The position numbers were made by a program, and so were the translations under genes. The notes under the pieces were generated by a model. The model worked only from the letters and a program-made list of their open reading frames with translations, was not told the DNA's origin and ran no database searches. A DNA stretch of 64,000 bases from Bog-105 sp963722935 (GTDB lineage: Bacteria; Acidobacteriota; Terriglobia; Bryobacterales; Bryobacteraceae), in the NCBI GenBank assembly GCA_963722935.1, contig CAVROY010000003.1, forward strand, positions 434,001 to 498,000, read 5' to 3'. This document shows positions 43,134 through 53,494 of this stretch, piece after piece (within the stretch, counting starts at the first letter, position 1; each line of letters starts with the position of its first letter).

Positions 43134-43874
43134 GCCAGTTCTCCAGTTTCAGTGGAGGCGAGTATCTCGGCGATGTGAAGGCAGCGAACACCGGCACGTT
43201 GGCGGCTCAGTCCACCGCCGATATGCATGAGGCAGGAGTTATCCAGCGCCGTGCAGACTTCCGCGCGGGTGTCGAGCACGCAATGAATCTTGTCCGACAG
43301 CATGGCCGCGGAGACCTCGGCATTCTTGATGGCGAACGTTCCGCCAAAACCGCAGCAAACGCCCGCTTCCTCGAGAGGAATCAGCTTGAGGCCGCGCACT
43401 TGCTGAAGCAATTGAATAGGTTTATTGCCCACATGTAGAGATCGCAGCGAATGGCAAGAAGGGTGCAACGTGACAGCATGCGGAAAAAACGCTCCCACAT
43501 TAGTGATTCCAAGTCTATCCACCAGCAGTTCGGAAAATTCGAAAATTCTGGGCAACAATTCGTCAACCGCACGAATGATTGACGGGCTCGCCCAGTTTCG
43601 CTGCCATCTTCGGGTAATGGTCGCGGATCATCGCCACGCAGGAAGACGAGGGAATGCAAATCGCTTCCGCCTCGTCAAAGACGCGAAGAAAATGGCGCAT
43701 GAGGGGAGTTGCGTCCTGTTGGTAGCCGGTGTTGTAGTGCATTTGGCCGCAGCAGGTCTGCGCTTCCGGAAAGTCTACCTGGTGCCCGAGACGTTCGAGC
43801 ACGGCCACGACTGCTTTACCGGTTTCCGGAAAGAGCGTGTCGTTGTAGCAGGCAATGAAGAGAGAAATTTTCAC
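43130..43874 (-). pseudogene. lutA: L-lactate utilisation protein LutA, one frameshift
   Basis: From GTG 43874 the frame reads KISLFIACYNDTLFPETGKA and FPEAQTCCGQMHYNTGYQQD up to HSCG, then stops. The next frame continues VDELLPRIFEFSELLV, then EAGVCCGFGGTFAIKNAEVS and SCLMHIGGGLSRQRAGV. Both CCG cysteine-rich motifs that bind the cluster or form the active site are present. A single extra base near 43572 separates the halves. With lutB and lutC intact, a sequence error is as likely as decay. It is 11 bases downstream of rhaT. Confidence 0.85.
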
Positions 43875-43885
43875 GCGATGGCCTT

Positions 43886-45061
43886 TTAATGCGGCCGCGT
43901 GTTGAGGTAATTCCCATAACCCACGATGACGGTGGACCCGATCAGAACAATCAGGCCAGTCACTAACAGGCGGATCGCGGTACGGCCCGCACCCTGCCAT
44001 TCCTTCAATCCGACGCCCCACAAGGTGCTGAAGATCACGATGCTGGCCATGTGCAGCGTCCAACTGGAAAAAGTGTACGCGCCCATTTTGGTTTCGCCCA
44101 TGCTGTAGAAGAAGAACTGAAAGTACCAGGTGACACCGGCTAAGGCGCACAGCAGATAATTGCGTAGCAGCGGGACGCGAACCGTTTCGTGTAGAACGGC
44201 TGCCGGCGCATGCACCAGAACACCCGCGGTTGGACCGCTCAGGGCGGTTTCTTCGATGGGCTGAGGACCCGCCGGAGAGTTAAGTTTTACAGGCAGCTCC
44301 GACGCAAGGTATTCGTGGCCGGTTTTGTTGCGGACATTGAGATATACGGTCCAGATGAAGTTTGTCGTGAACCCGCCAATCAGCACGACAATCAACACGG
44401 GCAGACCCTGCCACAGGTTGGGAGTGCCAGCACGGATGGTCAGCGCTTTGATGGGATCGCCAGCCGCAAGGCCATACGCGAAGCAGGAACTCATGACGCC
44501 CGAAATAAGCGCCACGAGAAAACCTTTTTTCAGATCGAATTCCTTGATGGCCGACTGCTCTTTCGGGACAGAGACCGCGCGTTCTTTGTAGACGCCTGCC
44601 AGACCCGCGATGGCGATTCCTGCGAGACAAATACCGATACCCAGCAGAACGACTCGGCCCGGTGTGGTGCGCAAAACCTGGCTCACAAAGGTACCGTTGA
44701 AGATCGGAGGCATCAGAGTGCCGAAGGCCGCACAAAGCCCCATGACAATAGCCATGCCGAGCGACAAGCCCAAATAGCGCATCGTGAGTCCAAACGTGAG
44801 TCCGCCGATGCCCCAAAGAAGACCGAACAGGAAGCACCAGAACAGCGTGCTGCCCGATGCCGCACCCAGCACCGACAGAAGATGATTCGTCAATAGCGCC
44901 GCGAGTGCCCACGGCGCGATAATCCAGCTAAAAACGCCGCCGACCAACCAATAGGTTTCCCATGACCATTGCTTTACGGCACGGAAGGGCACATAAAAAC
45001 TTCCGGAGGCGAGGCCGCCGAGCCAGTGAAAGAAGACGCCGAGTGCGGGATTCGGATTCAT
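43886..45061 (-). CDS. rhaT: L-rhamnose/proton symporter
   Basis: A 391-residue membrane protein starting MNPNPALGVFFHWLGGLASG and continuing FYVPFRAVKQWSWETYWLVG, the defining RhaT N-terminus, with about ten hydrophobic segments and GPTAGVLVHAPAAVLHE in a cytoplasmic loop. It imports L-rhamnose by proton symport. Its ATG overlaps the stop of the aldolase-dehydrogenase gene by one base (TGATG). Intact. Confidence 0.93.
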   Translation of the reverse strand: MNPNPALGVFFHWLGGLASGSFYVPFRAVKQWSWETYWLVGGVFSWIIAPWALAALLTNHLLSVLGAASGSTLFWCFLFGLLWGIGGLTFGLTMRYLGLSLGMAIVMGLCAAFGTLMPPIFNGTFVSQVLRTTPGRVVLLGIGICLAGIAIAGLAGVYKERAVSVPKEQSAIKEFDLKKGFLVALISGVMSSCFAYGLAAGDPIKALTIRAGTPNLWQGLPVLIVVLIGGFTTNFIWTVYLNVRNKTGHEYLASELPVKLNSPAGPQPIEETALSGPTAGVLVHAPAAVLHETVRVPLLRNYLLCALAGVTWYFQFFFYSMGETKMGAYTFSSWTLHMASIVIFSTLWGVGLKEWQGAGRTAIRLLVTGLIVLIGSTVIVGYGNYLNTRPH

Positions 45062-47280
45062 CAGCGCAAGAACGCTTCCGGTAAGCCACCGTCGACGGGA
45101 ATCACGTGTCCGGTCGTTTTTGCACTTTCATCACCCGCCAGCCACACGATCGCATGGGCGCAGTCCTGAGGCAGAATCGGTTTTCGAGTCAGCGTGCGTT
45201 GCGCGTAGAACTCGGCCAGTTTAGTCCGCAGATCTTCCGTGGATTCCGATTCGGAAAACTCGATTTTGTATTTTTTCAGAGACTGCATAACGCGATCGCG
45301 CGGGAACATCGTGGAGCCCGCCACGACCGTTGCCGGAGCGACGCCATTGACTCGAACCAGCGGCCCTAAGCCGACGGCCAGTTCGCGAATGAGGTGATTC
45401 AGCGCAGCTTTACTGATGTCGTAGGCTTCACTGCCGATCTTGGGAACAACTGCATTCGCTGAGCTTGTCAGTACGATGCTGGCGGAAAGCTTTTGATCGC
45501 GAAAAATCCAGCCCGTTTCGCGAGTCAGAAAGTAATTGCCGGTGACATTCACCAGAAACGTAGTGTTCCATTGCGCATCCGTCAGTTGGCCGCCTTGCCC
45601 AGTTCCGACGGGAAAGATCGCAGCGGTATTAACGATTCCGTCCAGGCCGCCAAACTGCAGAACGGCGTGATTCGCGGCTGCGGCGATGGATTCCGGCGAC
45701 GCAAGGTTAACGGCAACATGGGAGACGGCATCGGAAGATGCAACTGTGGCTGCTTCCGCGGCGACTTCCTTTGCGGCCTCGTCATTCATGTCTGCGACCA
45801 CAACGTGAGCGCCCTTGCGCGCCAGAAGCAGGGCCACTTCGCGCCCGATTCCGCTTCCGCCGCCGATCACGAGCAGGATCTTGCGGCTGAACTCCGATTC
45901 GGCCGGCATGCGTTGCAGCTTGGCTTCCTCGAGCGCCCAGTATTCAATGCGGAACGCTTCTGAGCGCGGCAGCGCGACATAGTTGCGATAGGTTGCGAAC
46001 TCGCGGGACTGTTCCGGCAGCCGGGCCTGAGGGAGTGGATGGCGTGCATCACCTTCTTCCAAGGCGTTTGCTCCGGCCATGACATGAATCGCGTTGATGA
46101 AGAATTCCGTGGTGATCCGGGCTTCCTTTTTATTTTTGGCGAAGCCGAAGAGCCCAAGACCGGGAATGACGGCCACAGAAGGATTCGAATCGCGCAGTTT
46201 TGGCGATTCCGGCGCTGGCGTGCGCGTCGTAGTATTTTGCGTACTCCGTGCGATAGGCCGAGGCGCGTTCTGCGATTCGCGATTTGAGCACATCGATACT
46301 CTCTTCGAATGGGATTCCAATCCACGAACATCGGGCAGATTCGCGTCCGCAGGAAGTGGTCGGGACAACTCGTGCCTAGACCGCCCAGTTGCTTGGCCCA
46401 TTTGGAACCCGCGAAGCGAAGCGCATCTTCGTGATCCGTGTAATGAGCGATGACGCGCCGGTTGGAAGACATGACGCCGCGCAGTGTAGGAAGGATCTGC
46501 GCGGCAATCGACACGCGGCCGGCAACAGGCGCATGCTCCTCGCCTCCAAAGAGCGAGCCCGCCTTCGCCTGATGTTCGATAACAAATTCACCCATCTGGT
46601 CGATGGTGCGGATGCTGTTCAGGTAACATTCGCGCTGGGTTTTGCCCCAGGTAAACAGACCGTGACTGCCGAGCAGCGCTCCGTCGCAGCCGGGATTGCT
46701 CCTGACCGCCTTCTCCAGTTGCAAAGCAAGCTCGAATCCCGGACGCTGCCAGGGAATCCAGACGATCTTGCGATTAAATTTGCGATTGAATTCCTCGAGC
46801 TTCTGCTTTCCATTGGCACTCGCTGCGATCGCGATTGCCCAGTCCGGATGCAGGTGATCGACATGATCGAAAGGAAGAAATGCATGCAAGCGGCGTATCG
46901 ATGGAAGCAGCGACTTTGTTGTGGCTGAATGACGAGAGCGGATAGTAGCTCACCATCTCGTCTTCGTATGCTTCGCCGCGATACAGGCGCTTCAGCTCTT
47001 CCAGGCGATCCAAATACAACAAGGCAAAACCCGACTCTTTAATGGAGCCAAGGTCGCCGCCGCTTCCCTTTACCGCTAGAACGCGGGCGGGCTTGCGTGT
47101 AAATGGATCGGGCAACTCGATCTTTGAACTTGTGTTGCCGCCGCCAAAGTTCGTGATGCGCAGATCGGCGCCAAGCAAATTGGACCGATAGCGCAACAGC
47201 GCAACGGGGTCCTCGAGGGAAGCCGCATGCTTCTCATCCCACAGGTCTTTCAGATGGGTTGTTTCCGCCGTTTGAGGCAT
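45061..47280 (-). pseudogene. rhaD: Bifunctional rhamnulose-1-phosphate aldolase / short-chain dehydrogenase, frameshifted
   Basis: The N-terminal half is a class II aldolase: FGGGNTSSKIELPDPFTRKP, then after a shift HAFLPFDHVDHLHPDWAIAI and GCDGALLGSHGLFTWGKTQR. The metal-binding His pair is visible in DHVDHLHPD. The C-terminal half is a short-chain dehydrogenase: ILLVIGGGSGIGREVALLLA, catalytic YDISKAALNHLI, and the end IPVDGGLPEAFLR. Such fusions cleave rhamnulose-1-phosphate and oxidise L-lactaldehyde to L-lactate. Three or more one-base shifts lie near 46890, 46310 and 46210. The final 446-residue frame is clean from about KLRDSNPSVAVIPGLG onward. Confidence 0.85.
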
Positions 47281-47315
47281 TCTTCACCTACAATATTGCG
47301 CAACCGCTCCGTCAG

Positions 47316-48506
47316 CTATGCATAGGACGAGGAGCTGGACAGGTTTCGAGACTCTCGCTCGGAGGCGATTCGCTCCAAGTAGCCGCTGCTCAAGAGGGCC
47401 TGCATGGGATCTTCCGGCAATCCTTTGGATTCCCGCCATTCGCGAATCACAGGGCGTACATCGGTGCTGAAGGCATCCTGTAAACAGGATTCGGCACGGA
47501 TCAGATCGCATTGTTTCTGGGCTGCCGCCAACCGCTCGTAATCGACCAATGTGGCCTTTGCAAAAAGTTCTTGCGCCATGTTCACAGTTTGAATCATGGC
47601 TTCCATCTTGCCTTTCAGATTGTGGCTTTGATCGATCATGTAGGCGATATCGGCGCGCCTGCCCGATTCCCATTCAAAGAAGAGGATCTCATGGAAGATG
47701 CGGAACACCTGGTAGGGATCGATCGACCCGAGAGTCAGGTCGTCGTCGGCATAGCGGCGATCATTAAAGTGGAAACCGCCCAGCAGGTCTTCGGACAGAA
47801 GCCAGGAAACGATCTGCTCGATATTTTGGGCCTGATAGTGATGTCCCGTGTCGACCAGAACCCTGGCCTGCGGACCGGCAGTTCGCGCGAAATGCATCGC
47901 CATGCCCCAATCCGCGATATCCGTGTGGTAGAAGGCCGGTTCAAAAGGCTTGTACTCGATCAGCATGCGCTGATCGGGTCGTAGCGTGGCGTGAACTGTT
48001 TCCAGAGACTCTTCGAACAGCCGCTTGCGCTGGCGCATATTGGCAGTGCCCGGGTAATTCGATCCGTCTGTGAACCAGAAGGAAATATCGCGACTATCGA
48101 GCTCTGTTGCGATCTCGATGCTCTGCCGTGAATGTTTGAGCGCCTGCTGGCGGACTGTTTGGTCCGGATTACCGAACGAACCGTACTTGTAAATCTGATC
48201 CTGGAAGAGGTTGGGATTGATGGACCCGGGACGGACGCCGTATCGAGCGGCAAGCCGCTTGACTTCGGCGCAACTTCGCAATCCCTCCGGAAGATCCCAT
48301 AGCACATGCAGAGCGATGCTGGGACAAATGCCCGTAAGCAGGTGCACCTGGCCAGCATCGCTGAATTTTTCTTCAATAGTACTTGCCGCCGCGGCTTGAA
48401 TAAACTTTCCGAAGCGCGTGCCCGTATTCGCGAACCCCCACGACGGAATCTCAATCCGAAACGTGTCCAGTGCGCGAAATACAATTTGACTTAGCGCCGA
48501 AGCCAT
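47316..48506 (-). CDS. rhaI: L-rhamnose isomerase (Pseudomonas stutzeri type)
   Basis: Interconverts L-rhamnose and L-rhamnulose. The protein of about 396 residues begins MASALSQIVFRALDTFRIEI and PSWGFANTGTRFGKF. Metal-site residues fall in FWFTDGSNYPGTANMRQRKR, LIEYKPFEPAFYHTDIADWG, VLVDTGHHYQAQNIEQIVS and GGFHFNDRRYADDDLTLG. A TTG two codons upstream of ATG 48506 is possible but unnecessary. It is the first gene of the rhamnose operon, 35 bases before the aldolase fusion. Intact. Confidence 0.94.
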   Translation of the reverse strand: MASALSQIVFRALDTFRIEIPSWGFANTGTRFGKFIQAAAASTIEEKFSDAGQVHLLTGICPSIALHVLWDLPEGLRSCAEVKRLAARYGVRPGSINPNLFQDQIYKYGSFGNPDQTVRQQALKHSRQSIEIATELDSRDISFWFTDGSNYPGTANMRQRKRLFEESLETVHATLRPDQRMLIEYKPFEPAFYHTDIADWGMAMHFARTAGPQARVLVDTGHHYQAQNIEQIVSWLLSEDLLGGFHFNDRRYADDDLTLGSIDPYQVFRIFHEILFFEWESGRRADIAYMIDQSHNLKGKMEAMIQTVNMAQELFAKATLVDYERLAAAQKQCDLIRAESCLQDAFSTDVRPVIREWRESKGLPEDPMQALLSSGYLERIASERESRNLSSSSSYA

Positions 48507-48596
48507 ATCCAAAAGGTTGAGTGTCCCACAGTCGCTTAGCTGCGAGTACCGAGGACGCTCAGACCCGCGGAAACGGCCTTCGGCAGGATTTAGGAT

Positions 48597-49247
48597 CTAG
48601 CTTGCTTTTGCGGCTGCTGCCCCAGTACTCGAGCTCGACTCCGAGGCGGCGGGCTTTGAGCCGCCAGATGAGCTGATGGGGATTTGCCGGGTTTGACTTT
48701 GCCGTTGCGCAACCGGGATGGTAATTTCGAGAACGCCCTGGTTGAATTGCGCACGAGCCTTGTCGGGGTCCGCGCCTTCGGGCAACGGAATTGCGCGGTA
48801 GAAGCTGCCGTACACTCGCTCTCTTCTGTGGACACCTCCTTCCTCATGTTCTTCGGACCGTTCACGGCGGCCTGAGAGCACCAAGGTATCGTTGGCCACC
48901 TCGAGTTGGACGTCCTCCGGGCGAACTCCCGCGAGTTCCGCATGGACGACGAGATTGCCCTTGCGTTCTGAAATGTCAATTGCCGGCGTCCACGTACCGG
49001 TTTGGCCGGCTCCGCCGCCGAACGCCTCGGCGAAAGCACGGTCCATCTCTTCATGCATTCTTCGCATCACACCAAATGGATTGGTAAAGAAATCGGCCGG
49101 TGAAGCAAGGAAGGCGGGGCTCGAGAGATTTCGTCTCGAGATCGCACCGGGTTGGCCGGAGGCTTTTTGTTGGGTCTTGGCCGTTTGAGAGCCGGCAGAC
49201 GTGGCCGGCGTTTGCGTGTTCTGAGTTTCGGTTGGATTGGAGGGCAT
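48597..49247 (-). CDS. Hsp20/alpha-crystallin small heat-shock protein
   Basis: A 216-residue ATP-independent chaperone. The low-complexity N-terminus (Thr/Gln/Ser-rich, about 50 residues) precedes FGVMRRMHEEMDRAFAEAFG. The alpha-crystallin domain spans about 90-180 (TWTPAIDISERKGNLVVHAE; LAGVRPEDVQLEV; GSFYRAIPLPEGADPDKARA; GVLEITIPV). The Ser/Ala-rich tail lacks a clear distal IXI motif beyond RQIPISS. It is divergent from fdhA across a 187-base spacer that must hold both promoters; no consensus promoter was obvious. Confidence 0.93.
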   Translation of the reverse strand: MPSNPTETQNTQTPATSAGSQTAKTQQKASGQPGAISRRNLSSPAFLASPADFFTNPFGVMRRMHEEMDRAFAEAFGGGAGQTGTWTPAIDISERKGNLVVHAELAGVRPEDVQLEVANDTLVLSGRRERSEEHEEGGVHRRERVYGSFYRAIPLPEGADPDKARAQFNQGVLEITIPVAQRQSQTRQIPISSSGGSKPAASESSSSTGAAAAKAS

Positions 49248-49434
49248 AACGTAACTCCACGAAATAGACGAAGCTCCGAACGGGACTCGCTACAGCCGAG
49301 GTTCTAGATTTAATCCGTCAATTAAGGAGCGGCGGGGCACCTACTGCAATGGCAGTAGCAGTTCGAACCACAGCCGATTGCCCGCATTTTAGCGAGGGAG
49401 CTTTCCCAAAACAAAAGGCCGTCTACCCTTCGGT

Positions 49435-52400
49435 ATGCCTGATGCGAAGGAGCTTTCCTCCCGTACATGGCCGGTCTTGCGGCAGTTGAAGAACGGTGAC
49501 GTGCTTGGCCTGGGAGATTCGGCCGCTTCTCAACGTACGGAGTCGCTGGAGCCGAGAACTAAGCACGCGGATAGAGTTGTCGATTCCGTCTGCCCGTATT
49601 GCGCGGTGGGATGCGGGCAGCTGGTCTACGTCAAAGACGAAAAGATCATTGATATCGAAGGGGATCCGCGCTCGCCTCTTTCGAATGGCTGCTTATGCCC
49701 GAAAGGCGCGGCCACTTTTCAGCTCGTCACGGGTTCTCACCGCGTGGCAGACGTTCTTTACCGGCGGCCTTATAGCGCCAAGTGGGAGACCATTCCCCTC
49801 GAGCAGGCTATGGACATGGTAGCCGCACGTGTCAAAAAGACCCGCGACGCTCATTGGGAGGACGCGGATAAGGACGGCCATCCACTCCGGCGTACCATGG
49901 CAATCGCCCATCTTGGGGGCGCGACGCTCGATAACGAAGAGAACTACCTGATTAAGAAGCTCTTCACCGGCCTCGGTATTGTCCAAATTGAAAATCAGGC
50001 CCGTATTTGACACTCTTCTACGGTCCCCAGTTTGGGGACTTCGTTCGGCCGCGGCGGTGCGACCGATTTCCCGGGTGACATCGTCAACTCGGATGTCGTC
50101 GTCATCGAGGGCTCGAATATGGCCGAGTGCCACCCGGTCGCGTTTCGCTGGGTAATGAAAGCCCGGGAAAAAGGCGCCACCATTATTCACGTCGATCCGC
50201 GCTTTACGCGTACCAGCGCGGTGGCCAACATTCACGTCCCGCTTCGCGCCGGCTCCGATATCGCCTTTCTAGGGGGCATCATCCGTTACATCCTCGAAAA
50301 TGACCGCTATTTCAAGGAGTATGTGGTCAACTACACCAACGCGTCGGCCATTATCAACAAAGACTTCAAAGACACGGAAGATCTCGATGGCCTGTTCAGC
50401 GGATGGCAGAAGGACAAGGGCCATTATCAGGCCAAGACCTGGATGTACCAGGATGTCGATCCCGAGCCCGCCGGCGGTGCGCGCGAATCGGAAGCAGGCA
50501 AGAAGGGGCAACCCATCCAGCGCCAGCCGATTCAAGCCGAGCACACCGATCCGTCGCTCCAGCATCCGCGCTGCGTCTTCCAGATTCTCAAACGGCACTA
50601 CTCGCGCTATACGCCGGAAATGGTCGAGGAGACCTGCGGCATACCGCAGCATCTGTTCCTCAAAGTAGCCGAGGAGCTGTGCCGCAATTCGGGACGAGAG
50701 CGCACTGGAATGTTCGTCTATGCCGTGGGCTGGACGCAACATACCGTTGGCGTGCAGTATATTCGCACGGCCGCAATCATTCAGCTATTGCTGGGCAACA
50801 TCGGCCGGCCGGGAGGGGGCATCATGGCATTGCGCGGCCACGCTTCCATTCAGGGCTCTACCGATATCCCGACTTTATACAACCTGCTGCCTGGCTATTT
50901 GCCGATGCCGAAGGCCAAGCACGACAAAGATCTCGACACGTATTTGAAACTCAACGCATCACCGTCGGGCTGGTGGGGTGAGTATCCGAAATATTTCGTT
51001 TCGCTGATGAAGGCCTGGTTCGGCGACGCTGCGAGGAAAGAGAACGACTGGTGCTACGACTACCTGCCGATGCTCAGTGGCGACCATTCACACATGAATA
51101 CAGTTGTCGATATGGTCGACGGCACGGTCAAAGGCTACTTTATTATGGGCGAAAATCCGGTTGTCGGCTCGATGAACGGCGCCTTGCAGCGCAAAGGCTT
51201 ACGTCAGCTTGACTGGCTGGTGGTCCGCGATTTCCAGGTGACGGAAACAGCGGATTTCTGGCGCGAAGCCCCGGAAATCGAGCGCGGAGAGGTGAAGCCC
51301 GAAGATATCTCCACCGAAGTGTTTTTCTTTCCTGCGGCGGCTCATACGGAAAAAGATGGCAGCTTTACGAATACCCAACGGCTGTTGCAGTGGCATCACA
51401 AAGCGGTCGAACCGAAAGGCGATTCGCGCAGCGAGCTCGATTTCGTCTTTAAACTTGGGCAGCGTCTTAAGAGGCTCTATCGAAATGAGTACGGCGAAGC
51501 ACGCAACTGGTCCATCCGCGACCTGACCTGGAATTATCCGACACACGGTCCGTTGCAAGAGCCCAGTGCCGAAGCGGTGCTGCACGAGATTAACGGCTAT
51601 ACGGTTGCGGATCGCAAATCCGTTGAAGGCTTCACTTCATTGAAAGACGATGGCTCAACTGCCTGCGGCGCCTGGATTTATTCCGGCGCTTACCGCGATG
51701 GCATCAACCAAACCGCCCGGCGCAAGCCTTATTGGGAACAGAACTGGGTCGCGGCCGAATGGGCCTGGGCGTGGCCCCACAACCGGCGGATCTTGTATAA
51801 CCGCGCCTCCGCCGATCCCGAAGGAAAACCTTGGTCGGAACGCAAGAAACTCGTCTGGTGGGATGAAAAGCAAAAGAAGTGGGTGGGCGAGGATACGCCC
51901 GACTTTATTGTGGAACGCCCGCCATCCTATCGCCCAGGTAAGAACGCCCGTGGCAAAGATACTATCTCCGGCATCGATCCATTCGTGATGCAGTCCGATG
52001 GAAAGGGCTGGATTTTCGTCCCCGCCGGTCTCGAAGATGGACCGCTGCCCACGCACTATGAGCCGCAAGAGTCCGTCATGAGGAATCCGCTATATGGTCA
52101 GCAATGCAACCCCGAGCGGATGGAGTGGTTGCGAAAAGACAATCCGTATCATCAGCCCTACCAGGATCCGCGCTTTCCGTATTTGCTGACCACCTATCGG
52201 CTGACCGAACACCACACGGCGGGAGGCATGAGCCGCTGGCTGTCGTGGCTTTCTGAATTGCAGCCCGAGATGTTCTGCGAGGTTTCGCCGGAGCTTGCGG
52301 CCGAATGCAAATTGAAGAACGGCGGATGGGCCACCATCCGAACGATGCGGGGAGAAATTGAAGCGCGCGTGCTCGTCACACAGCGAATGCGTCCGCTCCG

Positions 52401-52695
52401 TATAAAAGGGCGCTCGATTCACCAGATCGGATTACCGTATCACTGGTCGAGCAAAGGGCTGATTCGCGGTGACGCGGCCAACGATCTCATCGGCTTCGTG
52501 GCCGACCCGAACGTTGCGATTCAGGAATCGAAAGCTCTTACCGCGATGATTGAGCCGGGCCGCAAGGGTAAAGGACGCCGTCACGTGACAAAATTATCGC
52601 CGCACCAGGAACAGCGCGATCTGCCGAAAGCGCGGCATAAGCCGAAAAGCAAGCACGGTTTCAAAGCGATGGAGACCAAGGAAGGGAACGTGTAA
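49435..52695 (+). CDS. fdhA: Formate dehydrogenase alpha subunit, selenocysteine-containing (TGA at codon 192)
   Basis: A molybdenum or tungsten bis-MGD enzyme that oxidises formate to CO2. Read through TGA 50008-50010 the frame has 1,086 residues. The N-terminal 4Fe-4S cluster is CPYCAVGCGQ plus NGCLCPKGA. The active-site segment reads VQIENQARI-Sec-HSSTV, then LGTSFGRGGATDFPGD, where homologues I recall have Cys or Sec. Both sides keep frame and family sequence, and a SECIS-like hairpin follows. ITRTAAIIQLLLGNIGRPGG-type MGD-binding segments and the C-terminal dinucleotide-site domain are intact. No Tat signal is present, so the catalytic side is probably cytoplasmic. It heads fdhABC. Selenocysteine machinery must be elsewhere in the genome. 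Confidence 0.88.
50008..50040 (+). promoter_or_regulatory. Bacterial SECIS-like element after the FdhA TGA
   Basis: Eleven bases after the TGA, GGTCCCC (50022-50028) pairs with GGGGACT (50034-50040), with a five-base loop AGTTT. Bacterial SECIS elements for SelB sit in the coding sequence just after UGA, with an apical loop containing a G-U step, as in E. coli fdhF and fdnG. Spacing and loop are compatible with that model. Confidence 0.75.
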
Positions 52696-52696
52696 C

Positions 52697-53494
52697 GTGA
52701 CCGGTGCAAAAGGATTTTTCACCGATACGACCCTGTGCATCGGCTGCAAAGCCTGCGAGGTCGCTTGCAAACAGTGGAATCAGTTGCCTGACGACGGCTT
52801 CCTGTTCTCCGGAATGTCGTACGACAACACCATGCATCTGGGTGCGTCCACTTGGCGGCATGTGGCATTCATCGAACGGCCTGTTCCGATGCACCCACAA
52901 GAGGACGGCGCATTCTCCTGGTTGTTCTCTTCCGACGTATGCAAACATTGCGCCCGTGCCGGATGCCTGGAGAGTTGTCCCACGGGCGCTATTATGCGGA
53001 CCGAATTTGGATCTGTCTACGTGCAGCCGGACGTCTGCAACGGCTGTGGCTACTGCATCGTGAATTGTCCTTTCGGCGTCATCGACCGGCGTGAAGAAGA
53101 CGGCCGCGCCTGGAAGTGCACCCTCTGCTATGACCGGCTTCGAGAAGATATGCAGCCCGCGTGCGCCAAGGCCTGCCCAACCGAGTCGATCCAGTTCGGC
53201 AATCTTGACGATCTGCGCAAACACGCCAGCGAACGCGTGGAGAAACTGCACGAACAAGGCATGCCGGAAGCCTATCTCTATGGAGCCGACGCAGCGAGTC
53301 AGCCGGGCACCGAAGGATTGAATGCGTTTTTTCTGCTCGTCGATAAGCCGGAGGTTTACAATCTTCCACCCGATCCGGTGGTACCCACCAAAAAGGTGAA
53401 AGACGCCTGGACCTCTATGGCTGCTGGTGCGCTGGGCATGGCGTTGGTCGCAATTGGAGCTGCGCTGTTCGGCGGCAAAGGCCAGCGTCCATGA
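52697..53494 (+). CDS. fdhB: Formate dehydrogenase iron-sulfur (beta) subunit
   Basis: A 265-residue four-cluster ferredoxin with GTG start, one base after fdhA. Its cysteine motifs are CIGCKACEVACKQWN, CKHCARAGCLESCPTG, CNGCGYCIVNCPFG and CTLCYDRLREDMQPACAKAC. It passes electrons from the alpha subunit to the membrane. A single transmembrane helix near the C-terminus (AAGALGMALVAIGAALFG) would anchor it. The stop overlaps the next start (ATGA). Confidence 0.94.
   Translation: MTGAKGFFTDTTLCIGCKACEVACKQWNQLPDDGFLFSGMSYDNTMHLGASTWRHVAFIERPVPMHPQEDGAFSWLFSSDVCKHCARAGCLESCPTGAIMRTEFGSVYVQPDVCNGCGYCIVNCPFGVIDRREEDGRAWKCTLCYDRLREDMQPACAKACPTESIQFGNLDDLRKHASERVEKLHEQGMPEAYLYGADAASQPGTEGLNAFFLLVDKPEVYNLPPDPVVPTKKVKDAWTSMAAGALGMALVAIGAALFGGKGQRP

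Noticed and set aside
50008..50010. TGA in fdhA as a nonsense mutation or gene boundary
   Set aside because: It lies exactly at the catalytic Cys/Sec position, the frame continues unchanged on both sides, and a SECIS-like hairpin follows at the proper distance.
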